Part shown: positions 1 through 6,148 of the stretch, in pieces | Position numbering within the stretch: position 1 is the first letter of the stretch | How the letters are laid out: each line of letters opens with the position of its first letter | Origin: an uncultured Ruminococcus sp. | GTDB lineage: Bacteria; Bacillota; Clostridia; Oscillospirales; Ruminococcaceae | NCBI GenBank assembly: GCA_900551505.1 | Contig: URWK01000043.1 | Location: 1-8,845 of the forward strand | Reading direction: 5' to 3' | DNA length: 8,845 nucleotides | Program-made: the position numbers and the translations under genes | The notes under the pieces: model-generated | The model's input: the letters and a program-made list of their open reading frames with translations, nothing else | What the model was told of the DNA's origin: nothing | The model's database searches: none

Positions 1-41
1 TCGGCATATGATAACCTTAAACAAAGAAAACATCTTTTTCA

Positions 42-58
42 TGACGTAAAACTACGAA
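42..58 (+). promoter_or_regulatory. Possible tandem Spo0A-box-like pair upstream of spoIIE
   Basis: TGACGTA at 42-48 matches the 0A-box consensus TGNCGAA at 6 of 7 positions. CTACGAA at 52-58 matches at 5 of 7. The two start 10 bp apart, about one helical turn, on the same face upstream of the putative -35. Further partial matches are TGACAAT at 75-81, overlapping the -35, and CAACGAA at 88-94. Each match is degenerate and could arise by chance in this A-rich DNA, so the call rests mainly on the position before spoIIE. Confidence 0.25.
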
Positions 59-73
59 AACAAACACCTTGAA

Positions 74-106
74 ATGACAATAATCTGCAACGAACAGTAG
101 TATAAT
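74..106 (+). promoter_or_regulatory. Putative sigma-A promoter of spoIIE with a 21-bp spacer
   Basis: A perfect -10 hexamer, TATAAT, lies at 101-106. The best -35 match is ATGACA at 74-79 (5 of 6 to TTGACA), which leaves a 21-bp spacer instead of the usual 17. No good hexamer exists at 16-18 bp. In Bacillus subtilis the spoIIE and spoIIG promoters are known sigma-A promoters with spacers of about 21-22 bp that need phosphorylated Spo0A for activity, so the long spacer fits the gene downstream. Transcription would start near 113, giving a leader of about 43 nt before the ATG at 156. The hexamers and spacing are seen directly; Spo0A dependence is inference. Confidence 0.5.
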
Positions 107-155
107 TTTAATAAGGAGTTATAACTGACTGAGATTTAAAAAAGGGTGGAAAAAG

Positions 156-2393
156 ATGAAGAAAACAGAGCAAATTCAGGAAATGGCAAACGGCGAAACA
201 GTAAAAAACAGTCTTAAAATTATCTTTACGGTAATTCTCGCCGTAATGCTGGCGAATACGGAAATCTGCGGAATAAAGTCGGCAGTATGTGTAATTCTTG
301 CGGGAGCGTTACCGCCAGTCTATGCAACTTCCGTGTTCATAGGAAGCCTGTTAAGATACTTTTTTGCAGGTGAAGTTGTAAATTCTGCGGTCATGATATG
401 CGGAATGTTTCTTATAACGTGTATACGATGGATAAACGATGAAAATTCAAACCCTGCTGTAAGAGGAATAATTACAGTATTCGGAATGGTGATTTCGGGC
501 GGAGCGGTTTCGATAGCCATGGGGAAAGGTACATATGCTCTTATCGGGTCAATAGTAACTGCTTTTCTGCTTGGGATATGTGTGTTCTTTGTTTCCGATA
601 CGACCGAGAAATTTGTGAAGACGGGCGAATTTTCGGTAAACGGCTTCAATGGTCTTTCGCTGGGGGTAAACCTTGTGTTACTTACAGCTTCACTGTGTCA
701 TATAAGCATCGGAATACTTAACCTCGGGAGGATATGCGGAGTTTTTATAATACTCTGCATAATAGCGAGATATGGCAAGACGGGCGGAGTTATCAGCGGT
801 GCATTGGTAAGCTGCGGTTCTATGCTCTGTAACAGTGAAATCGGAATTACAACGGTTTTTCTGAGTGCAACGGGGCTTTTATGCGGATTTGTGGCAGGTG
901 CAGGGAAGATTGCAACGGGGCTTTTTTTTATGGGCTTAAATACCCTGGGACTGTTTTTTACGGGACTGAATGATATGTCACTCGGAATGGAAATAGATAT
1001 GTTAATCGGTTCTGTATTGTTTATGGCGTTGCCGGTAAAAAAAATACTTTATTTGTTTTCGGGAGTAAGGAGCGAAAAAACCACAGGCGAAAAGCTTACT
1101 TCCGAAAGACTTTGCTTTATAAGTTCCGTTCTCGGCGACATAAGAGAAAATGCCGAAACTGTTTCGGAAGCACTCGACAAAAAGACAGAGAGATTTATAA
1201 AGACTCCCGAAGAAATTTGTGACGGACTTTGCGGACGTTGCAGGAATAAAAATGACTGTTGGGAAACGAATTTCAATGAAACGGATATAGCTTTCAGGCA
1301 ATTGAGCAGAATGGGCAATATAAGTGAGGAAATTATGCCGTCAGTTCTTCAGGGTTGCCTTAAAAAACAAGCAGTTGCGGACGCTTTCGACAGGAGAGCG
1401 GTTCAGAACAGAATAACAAGCACAGCCGTTACAAGGGTAAAGGAAAGCAGAAAACAGCTTTATGGGCAGATAGACTTCACGGAAAACATTCTTGAGCAGG
1501 TTTCAAGGCAGATACGTTCAGAAAGCATAAGTCAGGACTTCACCGAAAAACTCTGTATGGCTCTTGACGAAAACAATATTGACTATGAACTTGCGGTAGG
1601 TTACATTGACAAGCGTCATTCACTGCTTGCGGAAATATATTGTCCGGTCAATACGAATACCGGAAAATTACACAAGATTATCAATGAACTTTTCACTCTC
1701 GATACAGAGATGAACATAAAACAATACGGGAAAAATGATATAAGAATAATTATAAGCGAAACGTCTTCAATATATCTCGAAACGGGCTGGGCAGGCAAGA
1801 CCGCAGGTAATAACAGTGTTTCGGGCGATGTATTCAAAAGCTTCAATGACGGTTTCGGAAATGAATACATGATAATCTCGGACGGAATGGGCAACGGTCA
1901 GCAGGCAAGGCTTGAGGCGGAAATGACCGTAAAATATTTTTCGGAACTGGTTTGTGCAGGAATAGAATGTAAATCCGCCGTTAAGCTTGTCAATTCAATC
2001 ATGCTTACAAAGTCTGAGCAGGAAAGCTTTGCGACACTCGATGTAATTAAAACGAACATTCCAAGTGGAAAGACCACTATGTTAAAATACGGTTCTGCTC
2101 CGACACTGATAATGCGAAACGGCTCTTTGCTTCTGTACAGCGGAATTTCTTTCCCTGTCGGAATACTTTCGGATGTGGAAGGTTTCGAGAGAGAAATAAA
2201 CTTGCGTGACGGAGATGTAATAATTATGATGTCGGACGGGGTAGATGAGAAAAGTTACAAATTTATCAAAAGTCTGCTTTCTGAAAAAGAGAGCTACGGC
2301 TTACAAGAGATAGCGGAAGCGGTTGCGGAAAATTCAGCTGAAAATTCCACAGATGACATTACCGTTGCTATCGCCAGACTGAAAAGTATTTAA
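156..2393 (+). CDS. spoIIE: Stage II sporulation protein E (membrane-anchored PP2C-type serine phosphatase)
   Basis: In the known family this integral membrane phosphatase dephosphorylates the anti-anti-sigma factor SpoIIAA, freeing sigma-F in the forespore, and associates with FtsZ at the polar septum. The 745-residue product has a short cytoplasmic N-terminus, then about ten hydrophobic segments between residues 21 and 302. A central soluble region includes a Cys cluster (C355, C359, C362, C368, followed by W369). The C-terminal phosphatase domain spans about 545-745: VSGD ending at D558, SDGMGNG at 575-581 with D576, FATLD ending at D629, SDGV with D694, and a terminal DDITVA with D733/D734. 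These are the expected PP2C metal-ligand positions, so the enzyme looks intact. It is somewhat shorter than the 827-residue B. subtilis protein. The ATG at 156 follows AGGGTGG at 143-149 with a good spacing. It lies upstream of, but apparently separate from, the glycogen operon. The identification is strong; activity in this host is inferred. Confidence 0.93.
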   Translation: MKKTEQIQEMANGETVKNSLKIIFTVILAVMLANTEICGIKSAVCVILAGALPPVYATSVFIGSLLRYFFAGEVVNSAVMICGMFLITCIRWINDENSNPAVRGIITVFGMVISGGAVSIAMGKGTYALIGSIVTAFLLGICVFFVSDTTEKFVKTGEFSVNGFNGLSLGVNLVLLTASLCHISIGILNLGRICGVFIILCIIARYGKTGGVISGALVSCGSMLCNSEIGITTVFLSATGLLCGFVAGAGKIATGLFFMGLNTLGLFFTGLNDMSLGMEIDMLIGSVLFMALPVKKILYLFSGVRSEKTTGEKLTSERLCFISSVLGDIRENAETVSEALDKKTERFIKTPEEICDGLCGRCRNKNDCWETNFNETDIAFRQLSRMGNISEEIMPSVLQGCLKKQAVADAFDRRAVQNRITSTAVTRVKESRKQLYGQIDFTENILEQVSRQIRSESISQDFTEKLCMALDENNIDYELAVGYIDKRHSLLAEIYCPVNTNTGKLHKIINELFTLDTEMNIKQYGKNDIRIIISETSSIYLETGWAGKTAGNNSVSGDVFKSFNDGFGNEYMIISDGMGNGQQARLEAEMTVKYFSELVCAGIECKSAVKLVNSIMLTKSEQESFATLDVIKTNIPSGKTTMLKYGSAPTLIMRNGSLLLYSGISFPVGILSDVEGFEREINLRDGDVIIMMSDGVDEKSYKFIKSLLSEKESYGLQEIAEAVAENSAENSTDDITVAIARLKSI

Positions 2394-2537
2394 TAAACCA
2401 AATGTAAAGATTAATAACCAAAAGAAAAGTTAAGGCTAAATCTAAGAAAATTATGAGAAGATATTATTTTTACATATTTATATAGAAACTGTACATAGAT
2501 TTTTCTTTTTGTTGTTCCCTCTGTAAGCCGGAAAATT

Positions 2538-2549
2538 TTTATGCATAAA
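2538..2549. repeat. Perfect 12-bp palindrome TTTATGCATAAA
   Basis: TTTATGCATAAA reads the same on both strands. It could be an operator half-pair for a dimeric regulator of the glg promoter about 110 bp downstream, or it could simply be chance in A+T-rich DNA. No known regulator site is recognised. Confidence 0.3.
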
Positions 2550-2584
2550 TTACACAATTAATTTAACAATCACCAAATCAATTC

Positions 2585-2621
2585 TACACTATGCACAAAA
2601 AAATCTTGCTGTGATGGTGTA
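2585..2621 (+). other. Imperfect stem-loop, possible weak spoIIE terminator or operator
   Basis: The left arm 2585-2597 (TACACTATGCACA) pairs with the right arm 2610-2621 (TGTGATGGTGTA). There are 12 base pairs including one T-G wobble, with G2593 bulged and a 12-nt A-rich loop at 2598-2609. It is followed by TTTCTATG rather than a clean U-tract, so terminator activity would be weak. It lies about 190 bp after the spoIIE stop and 36 bp before the glg -35. It may act as a terminator or an operator; the structure is seen directly but the role is unknown. Confidence 0.35.
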
Positions 2622-2656
2622 TTTCTATGAATTTTATAAATATTTAACGAAAAGAC

Positions 2657-2685
2657 TTGAATACCTATAGATATTCTGTTAAAAT
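2657..2685 (+). promoter_or_regulatory. Putative sigma-A promoter of the glgBCDA operon (extended -10)
   Basis: A -35 TTGAAT at 2657-2662 and a -10 TAAAAT at 2680-2685 are separated by exactly 17 bp. A TGn extension (TGT, 2677-2679) directly precedes the -10. Transcription would start near 2692, which leaves a leader of only about 17 nt, just enough for the ribosome binding site AGGAGG before the glgB ATG. This is a better vegetative-type match than any sporulation sigma-E consensus I could find in the spacer. Confidence 0.6.
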
Positions 2686-2708
2686 GTAGTTAATAGGAGG
2701 GAAGCGTA

Positions 2709-4802
2709 ATGAATTCTAACAATCAAAAAAAATATGAATTTCCTTTGTACCTTTTTTATCAGGGCAAGAACTACGAAGCTTATAAATTCTTCGGCGTTCA
2801 CTCTGTAGAGATAGATGGAGAAAAAGTATATTGTTTCCGTGTATGGGCTCCAAATGCTGTAAGCGTTTCCGTTGTGGGCGATTTCAATGGCTGGGATATG
2901 CATAGAAATCCGATGCAACAGATTGAAGGCTATACAGGTATCTGGGAAACTTTCATTCCGAATCTGAAAAGTTTTGAAACTTATAAGTACAGCATTAAGG
3001 CGAAAAACGGCAGTATTAAGATGAAAGCAGACCCTTACGCAACCCATTCCGAAACACGTCCGGGTACGGCTTCAAAGATTTTTGAAAGCACTTACGAATG
3101 GAACGATGCGGAATGGTACGACAAAAAGAAAAAACAAAACATATACAAAAGTCCTGTGAATATATATGAAGTGCATCTTAATTCATGGAAAAAGTATGAC
3201 AACGGTGTTCTTATGAATTATGTGGACTTTGCGAAAAACATAATTCCATACCTCAAGGAACTGAGTTATACGCATATTGAACTGATGCCACTTGCGGAAT
3301 ATCCTTTTGACGGTTCGTGGGGCTATCAGGTAACAGGATATTATTCTCCGACTTCACGTTTCGGCACTCCTGACGATTTCAGAGAAATGATAGACCTCTT
3401 TCACAAAGACGGAATAGGGGTTATTCTCGACTGGGTTCCGGCACACTTCCCGAAAGATGCCTGCGGACTTTATGAATTTGACGGAACTTACTGTTATGAA
3501 TATGCCGATGTGAGAAAAAGGGAACACTACTCATGGGGTACAAGGGTATTTGACTATGGAAAAGGCGAAGTATGCTCATTCCTTATCTCAAATGCCTGCT
3601 ACTGGATTGAACAGTTCCACCTTGACGGACTCAGGGTTGATGCAGTAGCTTCAATGCTTTACCTCGACTATGACAGGCGTGACGGCGAGTGGGCTCCGAA
3701 CATAAACGGCGGAAAGGAAAACCTTGAAGCAGTCGCATTTCTTAAATCACTTAATGAAGCGATTTTCTCAAGGAATCCCGATGTACTTATGATTGCGGAA
3801 GAATCTACGGCATGGCCTAACGTTACAAAACCTACAAGTATGGACGGGCTCGGATTTAACTTCAAGTGGAATATGGGCTGGATGAATGATATGTTGCTTT
3901 ATATGTCACTTGACCCGATTTACCGTTCATTCAATCATGATAAAATTACATTCTCATTCTTCTATTGCTTCTCGGAAAACTATGTACTTCCGATTTCGCA
4001 TGATGAAGTGGTTCACGGCAAATGCTCTATGATTAGAAAGATGAGCGGTACAAGCCGTGAACAGAAATTCAGTTCATACCGTGCGTTTTTGTGTTACATG
4101 ATGGCACACCCCGGAAAGAAACTTCTCTTTATGGGACAGGAATTCGCACAGGAAAACGAATGGAATTACGAAAAACAGCTTGAATGGGAATGCCTCAACA
4201 ATCCTGATAATAAAAGAATGCTTGAGTTTTCAAAGGCTTTGAACAAATTCTATCTGGAAAATTCTCCGCTCTGGCAAGACGATGATTCCTGGAATGGTTT
4301 CAGCTGGATTTCAAATGACGATTACCAGCAGAGTGTCATTGCTTTCAGACGAATTGACGACAACGGAAAAGAAATTATTGCAGTATGCAACTTCGTTCCG
4401 AATGAAAGAACAGATTACAGAATAGGAGTACCGCAGAAAGGCAGGTATAAGGTAGTATTCAATTCCGATGCAAAGGAATTCGGTGGTAGCGGTAAATCCA
4501 AAACTTCTTTCAGAACAGTTGCAAAACCAATGCACGGTTATGAACAGTATATTTCACTGACACTTGAACCGCTTTCCGTTCTCTATCTCCAGTTCGTCCC
4601 CGTGAAGAAGCGTCAGCCAAAGAAAAAAGCAGAAAATCCGATTGTAGAATTTACTGACAATTCAACTCAGCTTACTTTTAATGATAATATAACCAGCAAC
4701 GACTTGACAGCAGACAACTCAGAAGAAACAAAACCAAAGAAAAAATCAGATAAGAAAAAATCTGTCAAAAAATCAGATGATAAGCCTGAAACAAAACAGT
4801 AA
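2709..4802 (+). CDS. glgB: 1,4-alpha-glucan branching enzyme (GH13, CBM48)
   Basis: This cytoplasmic enzyme cuts alpha-1,4-glucan chains and rejoins them through alpha-1,6 bonds, creating glycogen branches. The order is a CBM48-type domain at about 30-115 (FRVWAPNA, VVGDFNGWD), a GH13 barrel at about 150-520, a C-terminal beta domain to about 632, and an extra tail. Catalytic signatures are present: DGLRVDAVASM with nucleophile D311, MIAEEST with acid/base E364, and ISHDEVVHGK with D432. YEVHLNSW and DWVPAHFP are also typical of branching enzymes. It lacks the extra N-terminal domain of the E. coli enzyme. Residues 633-697 form a low-complexity tail with 16 lysines that is not part of the usual fold. 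The ATG is preceded by AGGAGG at 2695-2700 and the gene opens the operon. The tail may be disordered; its role is unknown. Confidence 0.95.
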   Translation: MNSNNQKKYEFPLYLFYQGKNYEAYKFFGVHSVEIDGEKVYCFRVWAPNAVSVSVVGDFNGWDMHRNPMQQIEGYTGIWETFIPNLKSFETYKYSIKAKNGSIKMKADPYATHSETRPGTASKIFESTYEWNDAEWYDKKKKQNIYKSPVNIYEVHLNSWKKYDNGVLMNYVDFAKNIIPYLKELSYTHIELMPLAEYPFDGSWGYQVTGYYSPTSRFGTPDDFREMIDLFHKDGIGVILDWVPAHFPKDACGLYEFDGTYCYEYADVRKREHYSWGTRVFDYGKGEVCSFLISNACYWIEQFHLDGLRVDAVASMLYLDYDRRDGEWAPNINGGKENLEAVAFLKSLNEAIFSRNPDVLMIAEESTAWPNVTKPTSMDGLGFNFKWNMGWMNDMLLYMSLDPIYRSFNHDKITFSFFYCFSENYVLPISHDEVVHGKCSMIRKMSGTSREQKFSSYRAFLCYMMAHPGKKLLFMGQEFAQENEWNYEKQLEWECLNNPDNKRMLEFSKALNKFYLENSPLWQDDDSWNGFSWISNDDYQQSVIAFRRIDDNGKEIIAVCNFVPNERTDYRIGVPQKGRYKVVFNSDAKEFGGSGKSKTSFRTVAKPMHGYEQYISLTLEPLSVLYLQFVPVKKRQPKKKAENPIVEFTDNSTQLTFNDNITSNDLTADNSEETKPKKKSDKKKSVKKSDDKPETKQ

Positions 4803-4849
4803 AGATTTCAGCTTGAAAAATTTACAACAATGTGGTAGTGAGTAAAAAA

Positions 4850-4874
4850 TGTCAGCGATGTTTTCTCTCTGACA
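4850..4874 (+). other. Small stem-loop in the glgB-glgC gap
   Basis: TGTCAG at 4850-4855 pairs perfectly with CTGACA at 4869-4874 around a 13-nt loop. No U-tract follows, so it is unlikely to be an efficient terminator. It lies 17 bp before the glgC ribosome binding site and could affect mRNA stability or the relative output of glgB and glgC. A six-pair stem can occur by chance. Confidence 0.25.
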
Positions 4875-4907
4875 AAACTTTGTGAACAATCAGGAGGACT
4901 TTTAACT

Positions 4908-6134
4908 ATGTATATAAAAAAAGAATGTGTGGCAATGCTACTCGCAGGCGGTCAGGGTACAAGACTTTATGAACTGACTCAGAATGTCGCAAAACCTGCA
5001 GTACCTTATGGCGGAAAATACAGAATTATTGATTTCCCTCTCTCAAACTGTACAAACTCAGGAATTGACACGGTAGGTGTACTTACACAGTATCAACCGC
5101 TTGTACTCAATGACTATATCGGAAACGGTCAGCCATGGGATTTGGACAAGCTTCACGGAGGCGTACACGTTCTTTCACCATATCAGAGAGCAGATGGTGC
5201 GAACTGGTATGAAGGCACAGCAAACGCTATTTATCAGAATATGAACTTCATCGAAAGATATGACCCTGAATATGTTGTTGTGCTTGGCGGCGACCATATT
5301 TACAAGATGGACTATTCAAAGATGCTTGACTTCCATAAGGCAAACAATGCAGACTGTACAATTGCCGTACTTGACGTTCCTAAGGAAGAAGCTTCACGTT
5401 TCGGAATAATGATTTGTGACGGTGACGGCAGAGTTGTCGACTTCGTGGAAAAGCCGAAAGAACCGAAATCAACACTTGCGTCAATGGGTATTTATGTATT
5501 CACATGGAGCAAGCTTAAAAAATATATGACGGAAAACGAAGAACAGGCAAACGCTCTCAAGGAACAGGGACTTGCATATTCAAAGGATTTCGGAAAAGAC
5601 ATTATCCCTGCAATGCTCAAAGATGAACAGCGTCTGTTCGCTTACGAATTTGAAGGTTACTGGAAAGATGTCGGCACACTCGACAGCCTCTGGGAAGCAA
5701 ATATGGACTTGATTGACCCGAATGTTCCTCTTGACCTCTATGACCCGGACTGGAAAATCTATTCAAGAAACCCTATCGCTCCTCCGCAATACATAGGCGA
5801 AAACGCTGTAATTGAAAATTCAATGATTTCAGAAGGAAGCGTAGTTGACGGAAAAATTGATTTCTCTGTTATCTTCTCAAATGTTACGGTTGAACCGGGA
5901 GCAACGGTTGAATACAGTATTGTAATGCCGGGCAGTGTTATTAAAGCCGGTGCGGTTGTTCAGTATGCGATTGTCGGCGAAAACTGCGTAATCGGCGAAA
6001 ATGCCGTAATCGGTGAAAATCCTGCACAGGTTGAAGACAAGGATAAATGGGGTATCTCGGTTATCGGTCATAATGTTACAATTTCTGAAGGTACAAAGGT
6101 TGTAGCCAAGGAAAGAGTAGGAAAGAGCAAGTAA
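4908..6134 (+). CDS. glgC: Glucose-1-phosphate adenylyltransferase, catalytic subunit (ADP-glucose pyrophosphorylase)
   Basis: It converts ATP and glucose-1-phosphate to ADP-glucose and pyrophosphate, the committed and usually allosterically controlled step of bacterial glycogen synthesis. The 408 residues contain an N-terminal nucleotidyltransferase domain with LAGGQGTRL at 12-20, K29 in NVAKPAVP, YRIIDFPLSNC, YEGTANAIYQN, GGDHIYKMDY with catalytic-position D129, FVEKPKEP for the sugar phosphate site, and YWKDVGT at 251-257. From about 290 a left-handed beta-helix of hexapeptide repeats follows. Length and motifs match a full, active GlgC. The ATG has AGGAGG at 4892-4897, ten bases upstream. 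It follows glgB by 105 bp and precedes glgD by 14 bp. In Firmicutes GlgC commonly pairs with GlgD, which improves activity; that pairing is inferred here from adjacency. Confidence 0.96.
   Translation: MYIKKECVAMLLAGGQGTRLYELTQNVAKPAVPYGGKYRIIDFPLSNCTNSGIDTVGVLTQYQPLVLNDYIGNGQPWDLDKLHGGVHVLSPYQRADGANWYEGTANAIYQNMNFIERYDPEYVVVLGGDHIYKMDYSKMLDFHKANNADCTIAVLDVPKEEASRFGIMICDGDGRVVDFVEKPKEPKSTLASMGIYVFTWSKLKKYMTENEEQANALKEQGLAYSKDFGKDIIPAMLKDEQRLFAYEFEGYWKDVGTLDSLWEANMDLIDPNVPLDLYDPDWKIYSRNPIAPPQYIGENAVIENSMISEGSVVDGKIDFSVIFSNVTVEPGATVEYSIVMPGSVIKAGAVVQYAIVGENCVIGENAVIGENPAQVEDKDKWGISVIGHNVTISEGTKVVAKERVGKSK
5970..6023 (+). repeat. Three tandem 18-bp repeats encoding hexapeptides in the GlgC beta-helix
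   Basis: Units at 5970-5987, 5988-6005 and 6006-6023 encode IVGENC, VIGENA and VIGENP (residues 355-372). They are near-identical in DNA as well as protein, sharing a (T/A)TCGG(C/T)GAAAA core. Hexapeptide repeats are normal for this fold; the DNA-level likeness suggests recent unit duplication or shared codon choice. Confidence 0.7.
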
Positions 6135-6148
6135 GGGGGATTATTGAG

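Larger units (their letters stand above)
2394..2708. other. 315-bp A+T-rich spacer between spoIIE and glgB
   Basis: No ORF with a ribosome binding site is supported here. The stretch holds a perfect 12-bp palindrome (2538-2549), an imperfect 12-pair stem-loop (2585-2621) and a sigma-A-like promoter (2657-2685), then the glgB ribosome binding site. No canonical GC-rich hairpin plus U-tract terminator follows spoIIE, so its transcript end is unclear. The first ~140 bp after the spoIIE stop show nothing recognisable. Confidence 0.7.

Noticed and set aside
23..40. Short AAAGA/TCTTT hairpin with trailing T residues at the window start, as a terminator of an upstream gene
   Set aside because: Only five A-T-rich pairs, expected often by chance in this composition.
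69..74. TTGAAA as the -35 of the spoIIE promoter
   Set aside because: It is 26 bp from the TATAAT, too far for a sigma-A promoter; ATGACA at 74-79 is the better candidate.
320..649. Open frame on the - strand inside spoIIE
   Set aside because: It lies wholly within the strong spoIIE frame, has no recognisable domain and no credible ribosome binding site.
2583..2590. Sigma-E -10-like sequence (TCTACACT) before glgB
   Set aside because: It matches CATACAMT at six of eight positions but has no sigma-E -35 at the needed distance, and a better sigma-A promoter lies downstream.
2679..3047. Open frame on the - strand overlapping the glgB promoter and N-terminus
   Set aside because: It covers the conserved CBM48 coding sequence in antisense and matches no known family.
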